Assembly (NCBI GenBank): GCA_014379065.1
Contig: JACMMM010000211.1
Location: 1-7,724 of the forward strand
Length of the DNA stretch: 7,724 nucleotides
Direction: 5' to 3'
Source: Saprospiraceae bacterium
GTDB lineage: Bacteria > Bacteroidota > Bacteroidia > Chitinophagales > Saprospiraceae
Both the position numbers and the translations under genes were made by a program. Numbering within the stretch: position 1 is the first letter of the stretch; each line of letters starts with the position of its first letter. The notes under the pieces were generated by a model. The model was not told where the DNA came from, searched no databases, and saw nothing but the letters and a program-made list of their open reading frames with translations. Shown in pieces: positions 1 to 6,395 of this stretch.

Positions 1-876
1 ATTACTTGTTGGCTGGGCACATAAATTATTCAATATATTAGCCTTGCTCGGGTTAGTTAATATATCAGCGATCGTTCTTCTAAACCTGGTGAACTCATAC
101 GTAGCAATGATTCTTGTGAAGTTAGACAGTTTTTCCTGAGCATCACCTAGGGCAGACGGATAGGGATTGCCTGTTTTTGGGTCGATTGCACGAAAAGCCG
201 TATGAGTAATATCAATTCCCGAATCGAGCACAGCCCAGGTAATTCCTGAACCATCTATACCAAATAACCGCCTTCCGGCATCTGCTTTAGTAGCTGGAAC
301 AGAAAGTTCAATTGAAAGTGAAGCTCGACGATTCAGGCTGGCCGACCAAAGCTTAGCAGGATCGTCTTTATCTATAAGCATTATAATTTTCTCACCAATG
401 AATTTAGATCCGAGTGCTTCAAACTCATCTAAAAATTCATGAAAATTTGAAAGATTAATATCGTTTTCTTTCCTTGCTAACTGAAATGCACCTACAAGTC
501 TTCTCAACCATAGCAGGTCAGCGGTAGGTTCGTCATTTTTGAATAAATCATTTTTCCACCATTTGGAGAGTGGAAGGACCACCCTAATCAATTCTTCAAA
601 CGTCAACTTTACTACGACTGTATCACCATTGCTCGCAATTTCAAAGCGCTCCTTAGTATCATCCCTACCAAGCTTGAGTAATAATTCTTTTAAAAGATCA
701 GAAGCATTAAACTGTTTGTGTGGCGTAAGAATAAGGTCAACACGGTAAGTATCGAGATTGGATACATGGTTAAAATATTCCATCCACACATCAGGATAGA
801 CGGGCGAATCTTGGGTGAAACGGGGATTGTTATCAAACTGGTTGAATACAAGCATTTCAATAATTCTTTGGTCCAT
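1..876 (-). CDS. S8 (subtilisin-family) serine peptidase, N-terminal part, cut by window edge
   Basis: The start is the ATG at 874-876; an in-frame TAA lies at 889-891, so no longer form is possible. 292 codons are visible and the gene runs off the left edge. The S8 call rests on the aspartate motif WAVLDSGIDITHTAF (residues 214-228), with D218 as the predicted catalytic Asp. The catalytic His and Ser would lie beyond the edge. No HG motif appears in the 72 residues after D218, although in subtilisin the His follows Asp by about 32 residues, so there is an insertion between them. The N-terminus is polar with no signal peptide or membrane helix, so a cytoplasmic protease is inferred, unlike typical secreted subtilisins. 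I do not recognise the roughly 200-residue N-terminal region; it may be regulatory or substrate-binding. The gene is AT-richer than the operon beside it, which may reflect transfer. Substrate and role are unknown. Confidence 0.85.
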   Translation of the reverse strand, partial: MDQRIIEMLVFNQFDNNPRFTQDSPVYPDVWMEYFNHVSNLDTYRVDLILTPHKQFNASDLLKELLLKLGRDDTKERFEIASNGDTVVVKLTFEELIRVVLPLSKWWKNDLFKNDEPTADLLWLRRLVGAFQLARKENDINLSNFHEFLDEFEALGSKFIGEKIIMLIDKDDPAKLWSASLNRRASLSIELSVPATKADAGRRLFGIDGSGITWAVLDSGIDITHTAFRAIDPKTGNPYPSALGDAQEKLSNFTRIIATYEFTRFRRTIADILTNPSKANILNNLCAQPTSN

Positions 877-904
877 TTTATTTCTTTTTTAATTTTAATT
901 TAGT

Positions 905-943
905 ATTTGTATAAAACTATACTGGTTTACACAAAATTCCAAA
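905..943 (-). promoter_or_regulatory. Bacteroidota-type promoter for the S8 peptidase
   Basis: Read on the minus strand, TTTG (940-943) is followed after exactly 20 bases by TAGTTTTA (912-919). This matches the Bacteroidota housekeeping pattern TTTG-N19-21-TAnnTTTG with one mismatch in the -7 box. The predicted transcript start near 905 leaves a leader of about 29 bases before the ATG at 876. Spacing and position both fit. The region is AT-rich, so a chance match is possible. Confidence 0.5.
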
Positions 944-1064
944 AGCAAAACGAGCCTATTTTTACAAAGATCAAAAATATGGATATTACACATAACGCCG
1001 AATAAAATCGTAGCGGGGATACTGTTCACCCAAATCCCCCGTCCCTGTAAGAGTGACCCAACCC

Positions 1065-3767
1065 CTACTCCAACAACAAAAACCCCGCCCAAGCCATCGG
1101 CTGAAAAGGCTTGGAATGCAACGCCCGCATTTTCTGTTGTGCCACCCGAAAAGCATCCGGCACGCTCTTTTTCTGGGAAAGCCATTGGTCATAAAAAAGG
1201 TCCATGAACTGCTGGGCGTCATGGTCTTGCACGTTCCAGAGGGTCATGATGACGTAATGCACACCTGCCATTTTGAAAGCCCGTTGCAAGCCGAGCACAC
1301 CCTCGCCTGCTTCCACTTTGCCTTGCCCGGTACCACAGGCCGAAAGTACAGCCAGTTCCGTACCGCTCAAATCCAACCGACTGATTTCCAAGGCTGTGAG
1401 GATGCCGTCTTCCTGTCCGGCGAGCGGTTCGCCGCCGCTCCAGGCGCGGTTGGCGCCCGACAAAACCAGCCCGGCACGCGCCATGGGGTTTTCCGCTGTA
1501 GCAAAACCACTGTGTGCATTGGTATCGGGGGCGGTCAGGAAAAAACCATGGGTCGCCAGGTGCAGCACAGCAGGCGAAGGAGAAGCCTGTGCCGTTTTTT
1601 TAAAAAATCCTTCCGAGGCATGGAAGCCATCAGCGAAGGCGACTTTGGCCCCAACTTTCTCCAGGCGGTTTCGAACCTCAACAGCCTCTTTCAAGGTGCC
1701 CGACAGGAACTCCCAGTCGTCGCCGAAGCTCAGGCCTCGCGTTCGATTAGGCAGTATTAATGCCTTTTCCGCTTCTACCGAAACCGTATTAGTAACTGAC
1801 AAAGCTACGCTATCAGTTTCGTACTTTATCCCGCCAAACACGAGGGCGGAGCGTGGCAAAGCCTGTTCCGGTTTATTTTTCAATGTCAGAATTTGTCGGG
1901 TACTCACCAGCCGGTGCACCTTGAAACGATCTGCCAAAACCTCGGAAGGAGAAATGGGTACTGCTCCAAAATTGATTTGGTGCAACACACTCGCCGGGGC
2001 GAAATAGATCGTGGAAATGTCTTTCAACAATGGCTCAAGCGGCTTCCAGAGCAGTTCATGCAGATTTTTTCCCACCGGCAGATGATCTGGAGCGTACAGG
2101 TGGCGGGTGGCTGCAAGGTTGCTTATTTCCTTTTCCTCGAAAAGAATAATCTGCCTCGGCGCTTTGTCACCCGGGCGTACCATCCAGGCTGCATATAAAA
2201 TACTGTCCGAACGGGGGTCTTTGACCCGGCCAAACTCGATGGCGGCTTCACCCGGCAAAAGGGCCGATTGTACGTCCTGCCACCGGAAGTTCTGAGTAGC
2301 CAGCCGAAACGGCTCTGATCCACGGACCAGGTTGCGCTCCAGTTCGTTGGACAAATCCAGCAGGCTGTCGAGGTTGCGCTGCCGCCGGGCCGGCGGCAGC
2401 GCATATTGCTTTGAAATATCGTTTTGCAGGCGTTGCCAGGCTTCGAACTGGGTCGAAAGCTGGTCTTGCGGGTTTTCCCGCAGCGAATGGAACAATTCGC
2501 GGCGATTGGCCAACGACAAGCCTTTGAGCGCCAATTGGTAATCGAAGGCAGCCCCGGCCATTTCCTGGAATTCCGGGTGTTGTAAGGCGAACTGCAAGGA
2601 ATAAGCGTCCGCGATTTGCGTGTATGTCTGATAATACTTCAGATGTTCGGCTTCGCTGAATTGGCGAGAATTCTCCATCAATTCGTCCAACGTAAGGCGG
2701 TTTTGCAAACGGGCAAATTCCGCTGCCTCCTCCAATCGTCCCAATTTTTCAAGCGATGACATTATACGCGTAGCTATATAAGCCTGGCGGCTATATGGCC
2801 TTGGAAAAATCTCCTGGTATTTTGAGCGGATCTGTTTGCCAAAATCCACTGCGCGACTGTATTGGCCCGCGGAATAATACAGGTTTAAAATCACAGCCAA
2901 ATAATCGAACATCTCCGTCGTTGGATTTCCCGCCCTTGCCTCCGCCAGGCTCAGTAATTCTTCGCTGAGCGGAAATGCTTCTTCAAACCGGGACAATTCA
3001 ATATATGATGCCATCAAACCATTTAAGCCAAGCGCATACCCGGGGTGGGTCTTCACGACTGTTTTTTCAAAAATCGCATGCGCCCGGAGGTTGAAATCGA
3101 GCGCTTGTTCAAACTTGCCGGTTTTGCGATATATGGCCGCAATGTTGAACAGGCGGATGCCATAGCGCGCGTTGTCCTTGCCCACAGTCCGTTCGGTCAG
3201 ATCGAGCGCCCGGAGGTAATGTTTCAGGGCACGATCAAGGTCGCCGAGCCGCTCGTACGCCAGCCCGAGGTTGTTGACCATGATCGGGACGAAGGGATTG
3301 TCGGCTGTTAGATTTTTATCCGCCAGGTGTACCGCAGACTCCAGTTCCGAGGCGGATTTGGCCAGTTCGACCATGTCCATGTGGAGCATGGCCAGATTTG
3401 AAAGGCGTGTAATGTAGTCTTCATGATCCTCGCCCAAATGCAAACGGGCATGCCCGACAGCCGCCGTAAAACACTTTTCTGCCTCGGCGTACTGCCTGGA
3501 ATGATGCAGCGAATACCCAAGGTTATCGAGGCTTACTCCGTAGCTAAGACTTGCTTCAGTGGAATCCCGCCGAGCCATTTCCAGGGCGGAGCGGGCATAA
3601 GGCAGGGCTTCTTCGTTTTTACCTAGTACGGCAAGGGCTTCCCATTTTTCGCTCAGCTCCTTCCAGCTCATTTCTTCGAGAGACTTATCGGCATTTTGTG
3701 CGAATAGGGGTAATAAAAGCAGCAGATGAAGCAGGGTTGTCAGCAGGAAGTGGCAGATTCCTTTCAT
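1065..3767 (-). CDS. Secreted TPR protein with C-terminal CHAT (caspase-like) protease domain
   Basis: 900 residues. Residues 1-23 form a signal peptide (Lys at position 3, a long leucine run, cleavage probably after LFAQ), so the protein is predicted to leave the cytoplasm. Residues about 40-360 hold tetratricopeptide repeats of the 42-residue kinesin-light-chain-like type, for example NNLGLAYERLGDLDRALKHY and FNIAAIYRKTGKFEQALDF. A helical linker follows to about residue 500. The CHAT domain covers about 590-900, with VLHLATHGFF (H736 and H740, H740 the likely catalytic His) and AVLSACGTGQG (C811, the likely nucleophile). It also has the usual GEGVLGLQRAF and a terminal MAWAGFLL motif. The dyad is intact, so peptidase activity is plausible; CHAT proteins belong to the caspase/separase clan. 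It is the last gene of the sigma/anti-sigma operon, 52 bp after the anti-sigma stop. Substrate unknown; the anti-sigma factor is a candidate (inference). Confidence 0.93.
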   Translation of the reverse strand: MKGICHFLLTTLLHLLLLLPLFAQNADKSLEEMSWKELSEKWEALAVLGKNEEALPYARSALEMARRDSTEASLSYGVSLDNLGYSLHHSRQYAEAEKCFTAAVGHARLHLGEDHEDYITRLSNLAMLHMDMVELAKSASELESAVHLADKNLTADNPFVPIMVNNLGLAYERLGDLDRALKHYLRALDLTERTVGKDNARYGIRLFNIAAIYRKTGKFEQALDFNLRAHAIFEKTVVKTHPGYALGLNGLMASYIELSRFEEAFPLSEELLSLAEARAGNPTTEMFDYLAVILNLYYSAGQYSRAVDFGKQIRSKYQEIFPRPYSRQAYIATRIMSSLEKLGRLEEAAEFARLQNRLTLDELMENSRQFSEAEHLKYYQTYTQIADAYSLQFALQHPEFQEMAGAAFDYQLALKGLSLANRRELFHSLRENPQDQLSTQFEAWQRLQNDISKQYALPPARRQRNLDSLLDLSNELERNLVRGSEPFRLATQNFRWQDVQSALLPGEAAIEFGRVKDPRSDSILYAAWMVRPGDKAPRQIILFEEKEISNLAATRHLYAPDHLPVGKNLHELLWKPLEPLLKDISTIYFAPASVLHQINFGAVPISPSEVLADRFKVHRLVSTRQILTLKNKPEQALPRSALVFGGIKYETDSVALSVTNTVSVEAEKALILPNRTRGLSFGDDWEFLSGTLKEAVEVRNRLEKVGAKVAFADGFHASEGFFKKTAQASPSPAVLHLATHGFFLTAPDTNAHSGFATAENPMARAGLVLSGANRAWSGGEPLAGQEDGILTALEISRLDLSGTELAVLSACGTGQGKVEAGEGVLGLQRAFKMAGVHYVIMTLWNVQDHDAQQFMDLFYDQWLSQKKSVPDAFRVAQQKMRALHSKPFQPMAWAGFLLLE

Positions 3768-3819
3768 AATTTTTGATTGTTGCCTGCAAAGGTTTAAAAT
3801 TTTTGAAAACGTAGCCCGC

Positions 3820-4659
3820 TTAAACCTTCACCAAAAATTTGTCCACAAACAACCACTCGCCTGATTGTCGGTCTTCAAACACGAGGTAATAAAGCCCCGG
3901 CGAGAGTGCCAGTTTCTTTTGTAAAAGAAATGCTCCGTCTGGTTTGGATTCAAGCATTTGGCTTTCCACCGGGCGAGAATTCTCAAAATTTTGTTGATTG
4001 TTGCTGAAAATCATCACTTGGATGCTCTGACTTGACGGTGTTGCGCCTTCAATTTTTCCAGAAAGGCGGAAATTCACTTGACCGGTTTGGAGGGTCATGG
4101 TGGCCCCGCTTTTAGGCTGGTCCACGCGAAAATGAAAATCACCGCTTCGCGTTTGCGAACCGATATAGGATTCCAGTTTCGGAATAGGTTTGAAGGCGGC
4201 AGCAATCGGCTGAGTTTTGCTGTCCGGCTTGTTTTTTTCATCTCCGTTTTTCGGCAACTCTTCGGCGGGCGGAGTGCTTGGGGATTCAAGTGGGGGCTGA
4301 GGGGGCAGGCTCATCGTCGGTTTTTCCTGCGGACGCAGGTTCCAATAAGCCAATCCACCCAAGAGCAACACTCCTGCGGCAAGGATCCACCACCGTTGGG
4401 CCTTGCCGCCGGGTGCTTCCCCCAAGCTGGGATCAAGGCTTTCGGGTGCGTCGTATTTTTCAGAAAGTTGGCGCAGGTTTGCCCGGAGTTTATTTTCGGG
4501 CGAGGAAGCATTGAGCGCAGCCGAAATGTCCCGTTCGAACGCGACGCGGGCGGCCAATTCGGGCTCAGCAGCAAGCCGTTGCTCGAATGCAAAGCGCGCT
4601 TCGGAGTCGAGCGTATTGGATAGATAATCAGTGATTAGGTCGTCTAAGTTATTCTCCAT
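3820..4659 (-). CDS. Membrane-anchored anti-sigma factor (one membrane helix)
   Basis: 279 residues. The N-terminal cytoplasmic part (1-89) carries the pattern common to Bacteroidota anti-sigma factors: ITDYLSNTLDSEARFAFEQ, then a helix with AAEPELAARVAFERD. There is no zinc-binding HxxxCxxC motif. Residues 90-107 (WWILAAGVLLLGGLAYWNL) form one membrane helix. Residues 111-160 are a Pro/Ser/Lys/Glu-rich flexible linker, and 165-279 look like a beta-rich extracytoplasmic domain ending FVDKFLVKV. By family analogy it would hold the upstream ECF sigma factor at the membrane and release it on a signal sensed outside. The ATG at 4657-4659 lies within the last codons of the sigma gene (11-bp overlap), which suggests translational coupling. 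The assignment depends on gene order plus architecture; the outer domain is not one I recognise. Confidence 0.8.
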   Translation of the reverse strand: MENNLDDLITDYLSNTLDSEARFAFEQRLAAEPELAARVAFERDISAALNASSPENKLRANLRQLSEKYDAPESLDPSLGEAPGGKAQRWWILAAGVLLLGGLAYWNLRPQEKPTMSLPPQPPLESPSTPPAEELPKNGDEKNKPDSKTQPIAAAFKPIPKLESYIGSQTRSGDFHFRVDQPKSGATMTLQTGQVNFRLSGKIEGATPSSQSIQVMIFSNNQQNFENSRPVESQMLESKPDGAFLLQKKLALSPGLYYLVFEDRQSGEWLFVDKFLVKV

Positions 4660-5251
4660 TGGGGGCGGCTTGTGTTTTTGCTGAATAAATATGTGAAGTC
4701 AATTCCCCGTAACGAGTGTCTTTTTGGATCAATTCCATCAATTTTCCTTTACAAACCTTGTTCTTCTTTTTGACATAATCATCGGTGTAGCCCATGTCGT
4801 TGGCAATACGGTTCAGCGGTTCGCGGTCGAAGAAACGTTGCAGCAATTGCTGGCAATCCTTGCCTAAAAGGGTAAATTTTTCCCGGAACAGCCGTTGTTT
4901 TTCTGATTCAAAGATTTGATGTTCCAGATCAGCATCTACATCAAATCCGTCTTCCCTATCAGAAGTGACCTCTATGCGGGCATTTTTTTTCAATTGCCGC
5001 AACCAAATAAATCGGCCAATGCCTATCAAATAAGATTGGAACGGTGCAGTGAGTTGAAACCCGGGTCGGGCGGCATGGTGGAACACGACCACGATTGCTT
5101 CCTGAAAAACATCTTTTGCGTCTTCGAATCTCCCCCCGTTTCGGCGCAACATGCCAAACAAAGGCGGAAGAAACCTGCGGTATATTTCATCGAGCAACGT
5201 GGAATCGTTGTTCAAAATCGCTCGGATATAGGTCAAGTCTTTATTTTCCAT
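4649..5251 (-). CDS. ECF-type RNA polymerase sigma factor
   Basis: 200 residues from the ATG at 5249-5251. A TTG start five codons upstream (5266) is possible but less likely. Region 2 is at about residues 20-90: LLDEIYRRFLPPLFGML, then the core-binding DAKDVFQEAIVVVF, then FQSYLIGIGRFIWLRQLKK near the -10 recognition helix. An acidic linker (98-110) follows. Region 4 is at about 122-175, with an HTH (LNRIANDMGYTDDYVKKKNK) for -35 recognition. Region 3 is absent, as in ECF (group 4) sigma factors, and the length is normal for the class. It is the first gene of the operon and overlaps the anti-sigma gene. It would direct RNA polymerase to a stress or envelope regulon, probably including its own operon; the signal and targets cannot be read from the sequence. 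I cannot name an ECF subgroup. Confidence 0.92.
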   Translation of the reverse strand: MENKDLTYIRAILNNDSTLLDEIYRRFLPPLFGMLRRNGGRFEDAKDVFQEAIVVVFHHAARPGFQLTAPFQSYLIGIGRFIWLRQLKKNARIEVTSDREDGFDVDADLEHQIFESEKQRLFREKFTLLGKDCQQLLQRFFDREPLNRIANDMGYTDDYVKKKNKVCKGKLMELIQKDTRYGELTSHIYSAKTQAAPNGE

Positions 5252-5275
5252 CAAGCTTGCACCCAAAGCTTAGGG

Positions 5276-5290
5276 AGCTGCGCAAAAGTA
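5276..5290 (-). promoter_or_regulatory. Possible -7 box upstream of the ECF sigma operon
   Basis: On the minus strand the octamer TACTTTTG (5283-5290) matches the Bacteroidota -7 consensus TAnnTTTG exactly. It ends 31 bases before the ATG at 5251, a normal leader length. A TTTG lies upstream, but with 15 bases of spacing instead of the usual 19-21, so the -33 half is poor. If the operon is autoregulated by its own sigma factor, the true promoter may look different. Confidence 0.35.
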
Positions 5291-5451
5291 CCATCAAAAA
5301 ATCTTCAAAAAAATTATCTGAGCTGGGTCACCTTGATTTAAGTGGAGGGATATACTGCCAAAGTGCTTGGCCAAAGACGTAAGACATCTGAAAATTTCTA
5401 TAGACCTTGCCCTGCTTTTTCATTCTTATAAAACTTTAAAACTTTTCACAC

Positions 5452-6234
5452 ATGACAAAATTCATGAAAAACCCACTGCTTTCCTTAATTGTCGCCAGCT
5501 CGCTCGTTTTCAACATGGCTTGCGGAGAGGACAAAGAAACGCCTCAATCCTGTGACGGGGTTGCATACGAATACGAAGGAGAAATTGGCCCTGACCATTG
5601 GGGCGAGATTTGTTTAGACTCGGATTGCAACGGCAATGTCCAATCCCCCATCAACATTACGGGCGCGGTGGACGACGCAACTTTGGCCGACATCCCACAA
5701 ACATATGTGGCCACGGCTACGCACATTGTCAACAAAGGCCACACCATCCAATTCAATTTTGACGCGGGCAGCAGTATCCTCGTAAACGGAGAAAAGTTCG
5801 ACCTGCTTCAGTTTCACACCCACACGCACAGCGAACATACCGTAAACGGCGTCCATACACCCTTGGAAATGCACTTTGTACATAAAAACGCTACGACAGG
5901 GAAACTTGCTGTTATCGGGGTTTTCGTGGAAGAAGGTGCTGCGAATGCAACATTGGAAGGCCTCGCAGATCACTTGCCTGCCACCATAAATGCAACGTAT
6001 GATACTACAGCCACGTTCAGCGCCCTTGATTTTATGCCGAGCGACAAGAGTTACTTCACTTACTCCGGCTCGCTCACTACCCCACCCTGTTCCGAGATTG
6101 TAACCTGGATTGTAATGGAGCACCATATCGAAGCAGATGTGCACCAGATAGAACATTTTGAGCACCTGGAGCATGAGAATGCCCGCCCGGTGCAAGGGCT
6201 TGATGGGCGTACGATTAGGCACCACAAAGGGTAA
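5452..6234 (+). CDS. Alpha-class carbonic anhydrase, predicted lipoprotein
   Basis: 260 residues; catalyses reversible hydration of CO2 to bicarbonate. An N-terminal hydrophobic segment ends FNMAC (C24), read as a lipoprotein signal with a weak lipobox. The acidic GEDKE that follows resembles Bacteroidota surface-export signals, so it may face outward (inference). Alpha-CA marks are present: DHWGEICLD (48-56), QSPINI (64-69), H97 at the proton-shuttle position, zinc ligands H122 and H124 in LLQFHTHTHSEH and H141 in LEMHFVH, E128 as the gatekeeper, GSLTTPPCSE (206-215) with T210 near the zinc, and ENARPVQ (242-248). C213 with C54 or C59 could form the usual bacterial disulfide. Unusual points are H126 where the family normally has a small residue or Pro, and a His-rich C-terminal helix. 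ATG 5452 was chosen; ATG 5464 is an equally plausible start. It is divergent from the sigma operon. Confidence 0.95.
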   Translation: MTKFMKNPLLSLIVASSLVFNMACGEDKETPQSCDGVAYEYEGEIGPDHWGEICLDSDCNGNVQSPINITGAVDDATLADIPQTYVATATHIVNKGHTIQFNFDAGSSILVNGEKFDLLQFHTHTHSEHTVNGVHTPLEMHFVHKNATTGKLAVIGVFVEEGAANATLEGLADHLPATINATYDTTATFSALDFMPSDKSYFTYSGSLTTPPCSEIVTWIVMEHHIEADVHQIEHFEHLEHENARPVQGLDGRTIRHHKG

Positions 6235-6250
6235 AACATCTTGGTCAAAC

Positions 6251-6279
6251 TTAGGAAGCAACTTCAAGTTGCCTCCTAA
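6251..6279. repeat. Near-perfect palindrome, repeat unit 1 (REP-like)
   Basis: Arms 6251-6264 and 6266-6279 are inverted copies of each other (14 bases, one mismatch at 6257), giving a strong hairpin around AACTTCAAGTT. It begins 17 bases after the carbonic anhydrase stop. No T-run follows, so it is not a classical terminator. Positions 6258-6284 recur at 6293-6319 with two differences. Confidence 0.75.
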
Positions 6280-6291
6280 ATTCAACAGCGT

Positions 6292-6321
6292 GGCAACTTG
6301 AAGTTGCCTCCTAAATTTAGG
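6292..6321. repeat. Palindromic repeat unit 2 plus 12-bp palindrome
   Basis: GGCAACTTGAAGTTGCC (6292-6308) is a perfect palindrome around one central base. It is followed at once by the perfect 12-bp palindrome CCTAAATTTAGG (6310-6321). Bases 6293-6319 repeat 6258-6284 with 25 of 27 identical, at a period of 35. This could be a REP-type dispersed element or an mRNA-stabilising 3' structure for the carbonic anhydrase transcript. Confidence 0.75.
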
Positions 6322-6333
6322 TAGGAAGATATT

Positions 6334-6371
6334 AAGGCAGAGCCGATGTACGATCGCCTGCCTTTTCTTTT
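6334..6371 (+). terminator. Rho-independent terminator after the carbonic anhydrase gene
   Basis: AAGGCAG (6334-6340) pairs with CTGCCTT (6358-6364). Inside the loop, CGAT and ATCG can add a second short stem. The hairpin is followed by a T-rich tract TTTTCTTTT (6363-6371). It is the best plus-strand terminator in the window and most simply ends the carbonic anhydrase transcript. It sits only 25 bases before the next gene's ATG, so that gene's promoter must overlap it, or some read-through must occur. Confidence 0.65.
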
Positions 6372-6395
6372 GCATTTTGAATCGGATCTATTTCA

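Noticed and set aside
1015..1039. GGGGAT/ATCCCC hairpin downstream of the CHAT stop as a minus-strand terminator
   Set aside because: The stem is only 6 bp with a 13-base loop, and no T-run follows directly on the minus strand. It is too weak to call.
1053..2007. Long plus-strand ORFs (235 and 244 codons) opposite the CHAT region
   Set aside because: They lie antisense to a well-supported CHAT domain, overlap each other in different frames, are rich in Pro, Arg and Ser and show no domain motifs. They are shadows of the codon bias of the real gene.
1065..3767. The TPR-CHAT gene as a true type III-E Csx29
   Set aside because: It has a signal peptide, and no gRAMP (Cas7-11), Csx30, Csx31 or CRISPR array is in the window. 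Only the TPR plus CHAT architecture and the sigma linkage are shared.
3768..3819. Separate promoter for the CHAT gene in the 52-bp gap
   Set aside because: AACCTTTG on the minus strand is one base from TAnnTTTG, but no properly spaced TTTG precedes it. Co-transcription with the anti-sigma gene is the simpler reading.
4078..4623. A 181-codon plus-strand ORF opposite the anti-sigma gene
   Set aside because: The opposite strand carries the anti-sigma gene, with a clean membrane helix and operon overlap. This ORF has no motifs.
5407..5440. Promoter for the carbonic anhydrase with TTG at 5407-5409 and TA at 5429
   Set aside because: The spacing is acceptable but the -7 box lacks TTTG and would leave a leader of only about 10 bases. 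The AAAACTTT doublet here is probably AT-rich background.
6251..6321. The palindromic units as a CRISPR array
   Set aside because: There are only two units, 35 bp apart, with an 8-base gap between repeat copies, so no spacer-length sequence. No cas genes are present.
5614..6375. A 253-codon minus-strand ORF opposite the carbonic anhydrase
   Set aside because: It is fully antisense to a gene with clear catalytic motifs, reads through the palindromic repeats and terminator, and has no recognisable domain.
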